Of a stretch of 64,000 nucleotides of DNA, positions 1 through 11,309 are shown in pieces; the first letter of the stretch is position 1; every line of letters begins with the position of its first letter. The notes beneath the pieces were generated by a model. The model had not been told where the DNA came from. It saw nothing but the letters and a program-made list of their open reading frames with translations, and searched no databases. A program made the translations under genes and the position numbers. Origin of the DNA: Symsagittifera roscoffensis (taxonomy: Eukaryota; Xenacoelomorpha; Acoela; Convolutidae); NCBI RefSeq assembly GCF_963678635.1, contig NC_087065.1, positions 47,248,381 to 47,312,380 on the forward strand. The letters are read 5' to 3'.

Positions 1-534
1 TCTTGAAGTCATCGGCCGCAGTCACTGGTTTCGGTTCACATGTCTCTTCAGTTACTGCTTGCATTTTCTTCGTCGCCAGCTCTTGCGGTTTGTCTTTTCT
101 GCGCGCCTCCGCTTCACTCAACAGGCGAGCCTTGCTGGCTTTCACTCCTGATAAAGCTACCTCATGCCTTGGATGCTTGATGTCTGCCACTGCATCCAAG
201 AATTGCGGACAATCTGATTTAAAATGACCTTCCAAGTTGCAAAAGAAACATCTCGGGCCGAATTCGCAATTACTCCTCTCATGAAATCCTCATGGTCAAT
301 TTCTGACGCATCTTCGTCCTCGAGGCTAAAGCCTATTGCTTTCATGCCTTGTTTGTAAGTTGGGCACGCTGACACATGATGGTCCGTTGAGCTGTAATTG
401 GCACAAGAGCGTCTCTTGTCCATATCATCCCTCGGTTTGTACCAATTGTTCCCTTGGTTTGCTGGTCCGTTGTTAAAATTGCCATAATTGTTCTTATAGT
501 ATCCAGATCTCGAAGGAGGTTTGAACAGAAGATA
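1..534 (-). pseudogene. gag: Gag C-terminal part with two CCHC zinc knuckles (left element)
   Basis: This is the nucleocapsid-like end of the minus-strand Gag, continuing from the core at 535-1806. Knuckle 1 (370-405) has CX2CX4HX4C spacing, but its second Cys codon now reads Tyr (394-396). Knuckle 2 (209-250) reads CFFCNLEGHFKSDC, a perfect CX2CX4HX4C, but lies in another frame. A one-base loss near 264 (GCGAATTC here, GCGAAATTC in the plus-strand copy near 21415) explains the shift. An Asn/Gly/Tyr-rich linker precedes the knuckles. The frame after knuckle 2 stays open to the window edge and matches the plus-strand copy, so the element continues off the left end. CCHC knuckles normally bind retroelement RNA during packaging. 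Confidence 0.8.
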
Positions 535-1806
535 TTATTTTGACTTGAGCCTCAACTCCTCTGGTGTTGGCGCATTGGTTGATAGTGGTGTGTAATGCGT
601 TGCTAGCATTGTTCGAAGTTCATCATTTTTCACACCATCGATGAATTTTGAGGCTACTGCCAGGTTCATCCTTCGTTTCGACTCATTCGGTTGGCTGCGT
701 CTTCTCAACATTTCCAAGTCATCTAGAAACTTGTCTATCGTTTCATCTTCTCGTTGCCTCCGTTTCTCGAAGCGCATCATTGCTTGGTGCCCCTGCACCC
801 CTGATCCAAAACGATTTAACAAGATTTCGAAGATTTTCTCGGCTGTGTCACGCTGATATTGCTTCTTGGCCATGACACAGTTCAGGGCTGTCCCTTCCAA
901 TTTACTGGTGAGCGCACTGCATTCTTGTCTTTCCGACAAGTCCTCTTCGTCGAAATGCAGTTTCATTACCTCTATCCAGGTATCAATGCAGCCATCAGAT
1001 TCGTCTTTGTAGCATCTTGGTTTCTTAAAGACTCTTCTGGACTTCTCACTGCGTTCATTGGTTCTGGATAACTTTGTAAGGAATGTCTCTAAAGACCTGT
1101 TTAGGGGTTCAAAGGCTGTGGCCACTGCCGTAGCATCTCTCGAGTGCCCCGCCTGAGTGTCATCACACCTTGTTAAGGGCTCTGTATTCGGTGCATCCCT
1201 GCAATCCGAATCGCCGTGAGTGTTTCCCCCTTGGCCCACATGACTCTTCCCTGGGCTCGCATGTCTCCTGTTACCGGAATCACCTCTCCCAGTCGCATGT
1301 GTGCTTTGCGTCGGTCTTTCGTTAGAGGTCTGTCTGTTCGCCGTTGAATTTGCTCTACTGTTTGGGCCCCATGTTCTATTATCCCTTGTGGCATAGCCCG
1401 ATGAACTGCCCCTACCTCTAGTGGACCCATATGTCCTCTTCCTTTGATGGTCATTAAAGTTCACCTTCGGCACCCTGCTGGGACCTCCCGAGTTCGTTTC
1501 CCCTACTTTTGGTCCACTCTTGCTGCCTAGTAGCCCGTCCAACCTATCCATGATAGCCTGAGTTTGCCTCTCCATCATCGCATCTATCTTTGTGTCAAGA
1601 GTCCCAAGAGACTGCTCTTGCTGAATTCTTAACTTCTCCATGTCGTCTCTTAAGCGTAACTCTCGCTCGCCCATATGCTCGTCCGTTCTTTCTTTCAAGC
1701 GTTTTTCGCTACTGCCAACTTCCTGTCTTTTGCGGTTTATTTCTTCCCGCAGACTTTCTCTTTCAATGTGAACTGCTCTTTCTAGTTCACTCATTCTTAT
1801 GGACAT
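535..1806 (-). pseudogene. gag: Gag core: coiled coil, RG-rich linker, Retrotrans_gag-like domain
   Basis: This 423-residue open frame is the best preserved gag segment in the window. Residues 1-95 are heptad-rich and charged (coiled coil), consistent with Gag multimerisation. Residues 110-230 are rich in Gly, Arg, Ser, Asn and Thr with RGRG patches (probable nucleic-acid-binding linker). Residues 265-410 resemble the Retrotrans_gag capsid-like domain, including RFGSGVQGHQAMMRFEKRR followed by a DKFLDDLE stretch. It overlaps the neighbouring gag piece by a one-base frameshift near 1808: the frame extends upstream without a stop as EKKNEQ before the Met. The frame ends at a stop where the plus-strand copy (near 21140) reads on as KSKEYL. 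It would form the particle shell in the cytoplasm of the host cell. Confidence 0.85.
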
Positions 1807-1810
1807 TTGT

Positions 1811-2779
1811 TCATTTTTCTTCTCCTATACTGCCCACTATGTTGTTCAAGGCTTCTTCTAATGCTGCCCCGTTATCCACGAGTGGCGTCACTAGTGGCGG
1901 TGTCACCCTGTCGGTCCCAGGCAGCTTCGTGCTGGTCGAGATTCGGGCTTTGACTCTCTGCTTCGACGTTTTTTCATTATCCACTTCAGGATCCGCCAAT
2001 GCGTCGCCTAGCCCTTTGTTTCTACTCTCCCCAGTTCGCGTCTCTGAATTTGTCATAATCGCAAAGCCCCTCGACTGGCCTGGTGTGTTTGCGTCTTTGC
2101 TTATCTTTCTCACTACACCAAATTTGTCCATGGTTCCAGTCTCTCTTTCGACGTATGCTTCATTTTCCTGGGTCGAACTATTGAGGCTGACTTGAGATCC
2201 AAAGTCCACTTGCTCGTCTTTGTCCTCTTCTTCCTCCTGGGACTCACCTTCATTTCCTGTGCTCACTCCCATGGTGAATGGAAAGATGTTTCCGAAGGTG
2301 TTCTTCATCTTTTCTGAGAACGATGAGGACGTTGTTTGTTTCTCAGTCCCACCTGCCATCATGGTGTTGTCTGTAGGAGATCTTTTAGTTGCCACTATTT
2401 CAGTTGAGATGTCGGACAGTTCCGACATCTCTTCTCGGTCCAATGTCCCGGTGAAAGTGGCAAAATCATGGCCTTGTTCTACCGGAGTAGATTCACTCGC
2501 CAGACTTCTGTCTCTCCCCTCCGGTCCATGCACATCCTGGTTCTCATTCATGGCCTGGTCCGTATGGACCTCCACTTCTAACATAGCTTTTCGCTCTCCT
2601 GAGGACTGTTTTCTAGTTTCAACCATTCTGCCTGACACCGTCTCCCCTTTGTCGGTCCGGGCTCGTGTGATCCGATCCACAAAAGGGTCGGTCATTGTTT
2701 TTCTTTGCTTTTTAGGCATGCATTTCCCAGAGCTATTACCCCGTTTAGGTATCTTTGATTTGTCTAGACTCATTCCCAA
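1811..2779 (-). pseudogene. gag: Gag N-terminal region (left element), acidic and low complexity
   Basis: This 322-residue frame starts at the same conserved MSLDKS block as the plus-strand copy at 19622; the third-codon Met (2773) is the likely ancestral start. It has a basic N-terminus (residues 8-30), then acidic Ser/Thr/Glu-rich sequence with an EEEEDKDE run near residue 185. No enzymatic motif is visible. It ends in a stop only five bases before the core frame begins, and the two were surely one Gag split by an indel. A long unstructured N-terminal extension ahead of a coiled coil and capsid domain is unusual, giving a Gag of well over 800 codons in total. Confidence 0.75.
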
Positions 2780-2839
2780 TTTGTCACTTCTTAATGCCTA
2801 TACACTCAATTCGATTGCTAGTGACCTTATAGTTTGACT

Positions 2840-3350
2840 ATCAATAATAATGACACAACACAATAAATATTTCAAGATTCTATTAAATAGTAACCAAGAA
2901 TCCCTGTATGATATCAGAATACAGCTTGTATACAATTTATTCACACTAACCGATTATCGGTCGTAAGATTTGAGAACCAGCACAATATGATGATATCAGT
3001 CAATTTAAAAGATAGTGTACCCACTACCCAATCAAGCACAAATTATGTTGATTTAAAATCAAAAAAAAATAACAGAATAAGAATACCTCTATGAAAAACG
3101 TATGTGTATCGTACTTTTAGTCGGTCGCAGTACAATAGTCGAACTTGTCTTTTAAAGAAAAAGCTTTCCCTGCTTGGTGCTGCACCAAACAGACAAAACT
3201 TTGAAGGCAGTAATTTTCTCAAGTGGGCGTCTATTGCACCCACCGAGTACTGTGTTACCTATCTGCCTTCGGACTGCCCGAACTAGACCTACTAAAATAC
3301 TCAGGGCAGTCACTTTTCGCAAAAACGTATTGGGTTTCAACCCACACCAA
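2840..3350 (-). other. 5' leader of left LTR element
   Basis: This non-coding stretch lies between the primer-binding-like site and the gag start. It matches, inverted, 19226-19620 of the right element, sharing the blocks around GGTAGGTCTAG and the CTCGGTGGGTGCAA segment. Short frames here are not conserved between the two copies, so I read it as untranslated leader RNA. Confidence 0.55.
3332..3349 (-). other. Candidate primer-binding site
   Basis: Read on the minus strand this is TGGTGTGGGTTGAAACCC. It begins TGG, as expected for pairing with the CCA end of a tRNA, and lies one base after a CA dinucleotide that could end an LTR. Its complement has a T-arm-like look. The right element has a decayed equivalent at 19208-19225. 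I could not identify the tRNA. Confidence 0.4.
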
Positions 3351-3530
3351 TGAATTACGCTCTTTCTAGGTTAGACTTAGTGTCACGAATATCCGAGCTC
3401 GGACCTGTTTCGCTTTGGTCTGGTTTTTATTGAAAGGCAAGTTACCAGTGCAGTCACTGCTTCCTAGCCTGTCTGTTAATAACCTAATACCTCCAACTAT
3501 AGTCTTTTCTTCTGTTTACCTAAGTCCTTT
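3351..3530 (-). repeat. Putative LTR 3' part (left)
   Basis: This block immediately precedes the primer-site candidate and is shared, inverted, with about 19060-19207. It contains AATAAA on the minus strand (3426-3431), as expected for an LTR polyadenylation signal, and ends TTCA. The outer LTR boundary is not clear because the satellite and spacer beyond it are shared by both elements too. No matching downstream LTR was found for either element in the window. Confidence 0.4.
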
Positions 3531-3541
3531 AATAAAATAAA

Positions 3542-3740
3542 ACCCCTCCGGGTTGACAAAAAAAACAGTACCCCTCCGGATTGCAAAAATAGGACCCTTC
3601 CGGATTGGCAAAATTTAGACCCTTCCGGATTGGGACACCTCCGGTTTTGTGAAAACAAGACCCCTCCGAATTGGGACCCCTCCGGATTTGAATAATTTTT
3701 TTTTTCTTTGTAACCCTCCAGATTGGGAGCCCTCTGGTTT
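3542..3740 (-). repeat. Left array of 25-base satellite (about 8 units)
   Basis: These are degenerate tandem units of CCCTCCGGATTGG plus an A-rich spacer. They are the inverted counterpart of the longer array at 18564-19027. Units here vary in length (18-32 bases), so this array is more decayed. It lies at the equivalent position just outside the putative LTR. Confidence 0.8.
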
Positions 3741-4551
3741 TAAAAAAGTAGCTTTTCAGAGATTTCCTTGATTTTCAACCTATACCCCTCCGGATACGTT
3801 CTCCGACGCTATTATGCTGTTTGAATTAACTAGGAAGGGTATGTGATCCTTTCCTAGACCCTTCCGGAATGAAATTAAGCCTCTTATTTGACAATTCACG
3901 CTAACGGTGAAGGGTCTTATCGCTAGCCTAATTTCGGCTCTATCAATGATTTCCGGTGCCTTAAGCCTTCCCTATTCTTCTATAACAGCTTAATTTGCCT
4001 TATTCAATCGTTTCTTCCCTTTGGTAGGGGTGTAAGGGCTTTCCAAAAATTTTTTATAAAACGTGAGGGGTCTACCCTCGCGAATTGGTGACTTTGCTAA
4101 AAACAGTTTCAAAAATTTTTCACGCTTACTTTTTCGAAAAACTTTTATTCCTATCAGTAAGCTCAGCTAATTTCTGATCTATTGGTACCAAGATCAACTG
4201 GATTTGTCCAGTAATTCCAAAGTTATTAACCAAAACGTCTTTTTTCTAAAGTCAAGAAATTTCTCTCTTATAGGTTCCGCCTAACTTTTTCCGCAATTCT
4301 GTTCTTTTCGACCTAAAAATTATTGATCCGAGCTCAAAAGGCCTATACTCTTCTAGTTCAATGCAAAAGACCCGATCTAAAGCGCTTTAGTTGAAAAAAT
4401 TTGCGAAAAACTTTGCTACCTGGACCCCTCCGGATTGATGAATCCACCAAATCAAACACGTTAAGTTCGATTTCTCTGCAATCCGGAAGGCTTTCGAGTA
4501 GCGGGTTTTAAAACTTGTAGATTCACTAGTGGACGTTGTCCGAACAACTAT
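3741..4551. repeat. Left inverted-repeat arm, spacer section
   Basis: No gene is supported. The sequence matches about 17750-18540 in inverted orientation, including the AAAACGT...AAATTTTTT block (4020-4070 against 18235-18260) and the segment around TTGGTACCAAGATCAACTGG (4187). Isolated satellite-like motifs occur at 3784, 3858 and 4427, the last forming an inverted pair with AATCCGGAAGG at 4481. Confidence 0.7.
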
Positions 4552-6249
4552 TTTTACTGTTGAGTTTATAGTGTTCCGTTTTCTCAAAAATCACGAAAAT
4601 TCGGTTTTTTGGTTCCAAAATAGTTCCAACCACTTCCGAACTAAACTTGACCGGTTCTATCTATTATAGTAGTGCAGTTACGATGTAACACACTAATTTA
4701 GCGCTTTTTTCCGTTTCAAAAAAATATCGATATCTGAAAAATCGCGATTTGTGGGGGGATCAAAATATCGCTATTTTGACCCTAAAAACCGGTCTGCTTT
4801 CTGTGTTTAATAGGAGTATTAATATAGGCTATATAAGTAAAAACATTAGCAATACTATACCCCTCCGGGTTTGTTTAATATCCGAATTAAGGTGCTTAAC
4901 TCGGATATTCTCAGTTCGGTGAAGGGTCACTACAGTGCAGCACTGTCGAGCCCCCCACAGATTGCTATCTTACTTTTTGTACCAAAAGGGATACAAAACT
5001 TGTTAACGATCCCCAACAGTCGATTGTTGTTGTCGTTGAGCCCCTTCTTGTTGCTCCTTGTACTGCTTGCCGGATCAGTCGCCTCCCAAGACCCTTCCGA
5101 ATTGAGCGCAAATCAGCAGACCCTTCCGGATTGAGCGCAATTTGTCATTAACGTGCTTAAATGCTCAAATAACCCTACAGTACAAGCCTCACAAACGGGC
5201 CACAAAATTGATCGTAACAATCCTGACTGAAATAAATGCCTGTAACAACAATATATCTATCAACAACAAACGGGGGGTCGGATCACATCTTGTCTGGGGG
5301 GGATGATTTCTACTGATTTTTCACTTTTTTACTGTTTTTAGTTTTTTCAGTTATTTTTTTATGTTTTTTGTTTTTCTTGGGTACTATACTACTTTTTGTT
5401 TGGTTTTATATATATCTTTAAGTGTTTTTGGTCACGGACCACTCAGGAGATGACGGGACCGCGAATCCCCCCACCCTTCCTGGTTCGTGAACTTTCGGAC
5501 TTAATTAGGTTAAAAAGCTGTTTACGGTAATCCGGAAGGCTTCCGCGTTCCGAACTACCCTTCCGCCCCGGCGGCTTAGGCCTATTAAGGGCGTAAACGT
5601 GAGCATCCGCTCGGCGCGGAGTAATCGTTAACGGTTCCGCCGGTCATGATGTTAAAAAGAATAACAGCCAGGAGCGCCATAAAAACATCTATGTAACATT
5701 TGCCCGGAAGATACATATCGACGGAAAATAAAGCTAGGTTCTAAGACGACTGGCTAACGTCTAAACAGAGCTCTACATGCTTTTCACCGTCTCTACCAAA
5801 CCAGTTTTTTGGTGTTCTTTCTAACATCGGGTCGACAAAAACGTTACTGCTTTCGGCTTCGGTCAAAACACTCAAATTAACTAGTTTACATGCAGAAATA
5901 GTGAGCTCATGGCTGGGTCTCAGTATCCCCAGACCACGAGGTCACTCCTAAAAACAGGGCTACTACTATTTATTGAATTATTATTGTTTTTGTTCAGTAG
6001 ATAAAAATGATCATCTCCATCGAAGATGAATCAACCCTTTCCCCCAACTCCTAGCTTCTCACCCTAGCAAAATGAATTCAGATGTTAATTAAATTCAATT
6101 CAGGACATAATAGGGAAGCTAAAATTTTATACAAAAGGCCAAGAGTTTCAGTTCCGAGACCCCTCCGGATTCTTGAATCCGGGGAAATAAGACCTTTATC
6201 TTCCTCCCGGAAGGCTGTCCTCCACCTTTCACCGTTGTTCGCAACGGCC

Positions 6250-6281
6250 TTGCAACTATTGTAGCGACACAATAGTTGCAA
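6250..6281. repeat. Perfect 12-base-stem hairpin, left copy 1
   Basis: Arms TTGCAACTATTG (6250-6261) and CAATAGTTGCAA (6270-6281) flank the 8-base loop TAGCGACA. Equivalent hairpins occur at 8925-8956 and, inverted with compensatory changes, at 16339-16370. Confidence 0.85.
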
Positions 6282-6598
6282 CTCGGAGCGGTCTCCGTTA
6301 CTTCTGTTTTTTTCTGATTCCGATCCTCAGTTTTTTTGTTGTTATCGTCGTCGCAACTAATGTTGTTGTGTTTATTTCAGTTTCTTTCTCCAAAATGGCC
6401 CTTTCTGACGTTTCTTAGAATTGTTACGTCATCAGTTCGAATTTTTAAAATTTAGGAATTTCCGAATCCTTCAGCCTTCAAGATTTGTCCAATTGTTCGA
6501 ATAACGCTCTTTTTCCTTCACAACCGCCAATTCCGAAGGTTCGCTGCTAAAAACTCGAAATTGCTGCGTCTGCATTTTGGTCCATTCTGGTCGAATGT

Positions 6599-7183
6599 CA
6601 CAAAGAAAAATTGAACTTTTTGAATGAATATTTTCACTCTGTCTTTTCGCCCAAATCAAGCTTCATTCTCAGTGACATGAAGGGCGAAAACACGATTTTG
6701 AGTAACTTCAGTATCTCAAAAACATATTTAAACCAAATTATAACAGAGCTGGACATAACAAAATTGCGGGGCTCAGATGGACTCCCACCAATTTTCTTCC
6801 AGCGAACGGCCAGAGAAATTGCGTTTTTAAAAATATCAAGAGGGTAAGGAAAATACCAGATAAATGGAAAGTTGAGGCTGTGTCGCCTATTTACAAGAAA
6901 GGTGAAAAACGACTAATGGAAAACTACCGGCCGGTGTCACTCCTAATTGTCATGAGTAAACTCCTGGAAAAATGCATGTATCCAGCGCTTTATGACCATT
7001 TCATCAATTTTTGTCACAACAAGTCAGCACGGTTTTGTTGAAAACCGTTCAGTTGTTACAAACATGTTATCTTTCCTTAAAGAATTCTACGAAGCAATTG
7101 GCAAGAACGCTAAAAACCATGTGACCGCATTCTTTACCGACTTCTCTAAGGCTTTCGACAAAGTTCCGCACTACGAACTGTTC
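6599..7183 (+). pseudogene. LINE reverse transcriptase fragment, copy 1 (truncated)
   Basis: This is a jockey/CR1-like non-LTR reverse transcriptase broken over several frames. Recognisable blocks are a pre-RT NEYFHSVFS motif near 6630, GSDGLPP near 6775, YKKGEKRLMENYRPVSLL near 6900 and TDFSKAFDKVP near 7140. The frame is cut at about 7180 by the start of the next direct-repeat copy, removing the catalytic ADD region. Compared with copy 2 it has extra frameshifts around 6846 and 7025, so it cannot encode an active enzyme. Confidence 0.8.
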
Positions 7184-7184
7184 T

Positions 7185-9848
7185 TTTTTACTGTCCTAAC
7201 TCAAAATTTCAAAAAATTTTCTGAATTTATAGTGTTCCGTTTTCTCAAAAATCACGAAAATTCAGTTTTTTGTTTCCAAAATAGTTCCAACCACTTCCGA
7301 ACTAGACTTGACCGGTTCTATCTATTATAGTAGTGCAGTTACGATGTAACACACTAATTTAGCGCTTTTTTCCGTTTCAAAAAATATCGATATCTCAAAA
7401 ATTGCGATTTGTGGGGGGATCAAAATATCGCTATTTTGACCCTAAAAACCGGTCTGCTTTCTGTGTTTTTCACTGAAAAACGATATAGGAGTATTAATAT
7501 AGGCTATATAAGTAAAAACATTAGTAATACTATACCCCTCCGGGTTTGTTTAATATCCGAATTAAGGTGCTTAACTCGGATATTCTCAGTTCGGTGAAGG
7601 GTCACTACAGTGCAGCACTGTCGAGCCCCCCACAGATTGCTATCTTACTTTTTGTACCAAAAGGGATACAAAACTTGTTAACGATCCCCAACAGTCGATT
7701 GTTGTTGTCGTTGAGTCCCTTCTTGTTGCTCCTTGTACTGCTTGCCGGATCAGTCGCCTCCCAAGACCCTTCCGAATTGAGCGCAAATCAGCAGACCCTT
7801 CCGGATTGAGCGCAATTTGTCATTAACGTGCTTAAATTCTCAAATAACCCTACAGTACAAGCCTCACAAACGGGCCACAAAATTGATCGTAACAATCCTG
7901 ACTGAAATAAATGCCTGTAACAACAATATATCTATCAACAACAAACGGGGAGGTTGGATCACATCTTGTCTGGGGGGATGATTTCTACTGATTTTTTACT
8001 TTTTTACTGTTTTTGGTTTTTTCAGTTATTTTTTTATGTTTTTTGTTTTTCTTGGGTCTATACTACTTTTTGGTTTGGTTTTATATATATCTTTAAGTGT
8101 TTTTGGTCACGGACCACTCAGGAGATGACGGGATTGCGAATCCCCCCACCCTTCCTGGTTCGTGAACTTTCGGACTTAATTAGGTTAAAAAGCTATTCAC
8201 GGTAATCCGGAAGGCTTCCGCGTTCCGAACTACCCTTCCGCCCCGGCTGCTTAGGCCTATTAAGGGCGTAAACGTGAGCATCCGCTCGGCGCGGAATGCT
8301 CGTTAACGGTTCCGCCGGTCATGATGTTAAAAAGAATAACACCCAGGAGCGCCATAAAAACATCTATGTAACATTTGCCCGGAAGATACATATCGACGGA
8401 AAATAAAGCTAGGTTCTAAGACGACTGGCTAACGTCTAAACAGAGCTCTACATGCTTTTCACCGTCTCTACCAAGCCAGTTCTTTGGTGGTCTTTCTAAC
8501 ATCGGGTCGACAAAAACGTTACTGCTTTCGGCTTTGGTCAAAACACTCAAATTAACTAGATTACATGCAGAAATAGTGAGCTCATGGCTGGGTCTCAGTA
8601 TCCCCAGACCACGAAGTCACTCCTGAAAACAGGGCTACTACTATTTATTGAATTATTATTGTTTTTGTTCAGTAGATAAAAATGATCATCTGCATCGAAG
8701 ATGGATCAACCTTTTCCCCCAACTCCTAGCTTCTCACCCTAGCAAAATGAATTCAGATGTTAATTAAAATCAATTCAGGACATAATAGGGAAGCTAAAAG
8801 TTTATACAAAAGGCCAAGAGTTTTAGTCCCGAGACCCCTCCGGATTCTTGAATCCGGGGAAATAAGACCTCTATCTTCCTCCCGGAAGGCTGTCCTCCAC
8901 CCTTCACCGTTGTTCGCAACGGCCTTGCAACTATTGTAGCGACACAATTGTTGCAACTCGGAGCGGTTTCTGTTACTTCTGTTTTTTCTGATTCCGATCC
9001 TCAGTTTTTTTGTTGTTATCGTCGTCGCAACTAATGTTGTTGTGTTTATTTCAGTTTCTTTCTCCAAAATGGCCGTTTCTGACGTTTCTTAGAATTGTTA
9101 CGTCATCAATTCGAATTTTTATAATATAGGAATTTCCGAATCCTTCAGCCTTCAAGAATTGTCCAATTGTTCGAATAACGCTCTTTTTCCTTCACAACCG
9201 CCAATTCGGAAGGTTCGCTGCTAAAAACTCGAAATTGCTGCGTCTGCATTTTGGTCCATTCTGGTCGAATGTCACGAAGAAAAATTGAATTTTTTGAATG
9301 AATATTTTCACTCTGTCTTTTCGCCCAAATTAAGCTTCATTCTCAGTGACATGAAGTGCGAAAACACGATTTTGAGTAATTTCAGTATCTCAAAACATAT
9401 TTAAACCAAATTATAACAGAGCTGGACATAACAAAATCGCGGGGATCAGATGGACTCCCACCAATTTTCTTCCGGCGAACGGCCAGAGAAATTGCGTTTT
9501 TAAAAATATCAAGAGGGTAAGGAAAATACCAGATAAATGGAAAATTGAGGCTGTGTCGCCTATTTACAAGAAAGGTGAAAAACGACTAATGGAAAACTAC
9601 CGGCCGGTGTCACTCCTAAATGTCATGAGTAAACTCCTGGAAAAATGCATGTATCCAGCGCTTTATGACCATTTCATCAATTTTTGTCACAACAAGTCAT
9701 ACGGTTTTGTTGAAAACCGTTCAGTTGTTACAAACATGTTATCTTTCTTTAAAGAATTCTACGAAGCAATTGGCAAGAACGCTAAAAACCATGTGACCGC
9801 ATTCTATACCGACTTCTCTAAGGCATTCGACAAAGTTCCGCACTACGA
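7185..9848. repeat. 2.6-kb direct repeat, copy 2
   Basis: This is the second copy of the 4552-7184 block, very similar by eye. It starts at a T-rich stretch (TTTTTTACTG) that also occurs at the start of copy 1 and runs on into the fuller LINE reverse-transcriptase gene. The apparent signal-peptide-like frame it carries (7546-7809) is rejected as coding. Confidence 0.85.
8925..8956. repeat. 12-base-stem hairpin, left copy 2
   Basis: This is the same stem and loop as at 6250-6281, with a single uncompensated change in the right arm (CAATTGTTGCAA) that leaves one mismatch. Confidence 0.8.
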
Positions 9849-10980
9849 ACTACTAAAGAAAATGAGCAACATTGGAGTTGGAGGCTGTTTCCTTGAAATA
9901 ATCGCAGGACATCTCAGCAACAGGAAACAATTTGTTCGTGCTGACTATTTCTCATCAGAAACTTTAGAAATTACAAGTGGCGTACCACAAGTATCGTTGA
10001 TTGGTCCATTATTCTTCTGAAGCTTCATAAATGATCTTCCTGAAGTATTGAAATTTAGTGACCCATTTATCTTAGCAGACGACCTAAAATTACTAGCAGT
10101 GAATGTAGACACAAAGGACATCCAGCAGGACCTAGAAAGCGTTGAAAACTGGGTAGACAAAAACAAAATGAGTCTGGCACTGGACAAATGTTTTAAAGTC
10201 GAATTTAGAGGAATCATTCTTTGTAAAACAGCAGTGGAAAGCTCGAATGTGATAGAGGATCTAGGAATACATGTGTCCAAACATTTAACATGGACAACCC
10301 ATATTGACTCCAGAATGTCGAAAGCGAATAAAACGTTCTATTGCATCCGCAGAAACTTAGAATTCAAAGTCAAATTGCGCATAAAACTTAGTCTGTACAA
10401 ATGCTTAATACTTCCTGTTCTAACGTATGGTCTAAATATTTGCAGTATCTCAAGAAGCGACTTAGGGAGATTAGAAAGGTTCCAAAAAAAATTCTTAAAA
10501 TGGATCACGGGAAACGATTCTGACTATACAGAGCAGCTGAGATTGTTAAACTTCCTGCCTCTGGCGTTGTTTCTCCAGCTGAACGAGTTACTGATGATGG
10601 CGAAATTCATGCATGAAGAAAACGATCACATTAAGCTCCCGGCAAAAATTGAAAATCCAGGAAGAACGAAACAAATTTTCAACCTGAACAAGACCAGAAC
10701 TGAAAAAGCTAGAGGAGAGTTTACATTCAAGACGTGCCGTCTAATAAACCTACTAAATCCGAAAAAAGAATTTCGAGAAATGCGAGGCTTAAAGCGAAGA
10801 TTGATACAGATGATGTGGAAGTTTTTCGACGATCAATTTTCAGAACAAAACAAGTGCACATGGGTCCTCTTCTGTGACTGCAACATGTGCCAAAATAACT
10901 GGACAAAAATTTTGAGAACTTTAGGGATATCATTCCATCAGTTTCTACTGAAAATTCACAACAACAACAACAACAAATAG
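9276..10980 (+). pseudogene. LINE (jockey/CR1-like) reverse transcriptase, near-complete 3' half
   Basis: This non-LTR retrotransposon polymerase would copy its own RNA at a nicked chromosomal target. In order one sees NYRPVSLL (9597), TDFSKAFDKVPHYELL (near 9810), SGVPQ (near 9975) and an ADD catalytic box (near 10075) written LADD rather than the usual F/YADD. The thumb/tail follows, with LTWTTHIDSRMSKA and LPVLTYG. A TGA stop at 10018-10020 splits the domain just before INDLPE, and SGVPQG has become SGVPQV, so the copy is probably dead. The frame ends in an (ACA)n run and TAG at 10978-10980. No endonuclease or ORF1 is seen upstream, so it is 5' truncated. Confidence 0.85.
10958..10976 (+). 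repeat. (CAA)n run at LINE 3' end
   Basis: A short simple repeat coding for poly-Asn sits at the very end of the reverse-transcriptase frame. Simple-repeat tails are typical of LINE 3' ends. Confidence 0.6.
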
Positions 10981-11309
10981 CATGGTAAACTAACCGACAG
11001 AAATGGAGGTAAAAGCCGTGGAAAAAATGTTTTTTTTTAATATCGAAAAAATTGATCTACAAAAAAAATTCAAGTATTTGCCTTAATTTCGTCTTGAATG
11101 AAAACTCATTTCAAGAAAACAAGCCGAGTAAAATAATTTTTTAGAAGGAGCAACCACAAAAAATTTACAAAGCCGACAATTCTTGATCAGACACACGTTT
11201 TGCCGAAAAACAATTAGTATTATGAGAAACTCAAAACTCAAAAAAGTTTTAAGTACTCCGTTAAAAAACTAGATATAACCTTTTGCTCTTCAAACAATAA
11301 TGTATTCTT
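10981..11309. other. AT-rich spacer
   Basis: A-rich non-coding sequence follows the LINE. I see no gene, clear repeat partner or regulatory signal. Confidence 0.5.

Larger units (their letters stand above)
4552..7184. repeat. 2.6-kb direct repeat, copy 1
   Basis: This block is repeated in direct orientation at 7185-9848. It contains arm sequence shared with the right inverted repeat, the hairpin at 6250-6281, and the 5' part of a LINE reverse-transcriptase frame. Copy 1 lacks about 30 bases and about 19 bases that are present in copy 2 (7196-7226 and near 7470) and in the right arm, so copy 2 is closer to the ancestor. The copy 1 to copy 2 junction falls inside the reverse-transcriptase frame. 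Confidence 0.85.

Noticed and set aside
1590-2195. A plus-strand 201-codon frame and a neighbouring 205-codon frame (2220-2837).
   Set aside because: They are antisense to the Gag N-terminal and coiled-coil region, which is conserved with the right element in the sense direction.
3332-3349. Attempt to name the tRNA primer from the candidate primer-binding site.
   Set aside because: The 18 bases look tRNA-like, but I cannot match them to a specific tRNA by eye.
4871-5134. A short frame with a strongly hydrophobic, signal-peptide-like end, repeated at 7546-7809.
   Set aside because: The right-arm counterpart (17150-17404, minus) diverges by frameshift midway, so the protein is not conserved; direct duplication explains the identical left copies.
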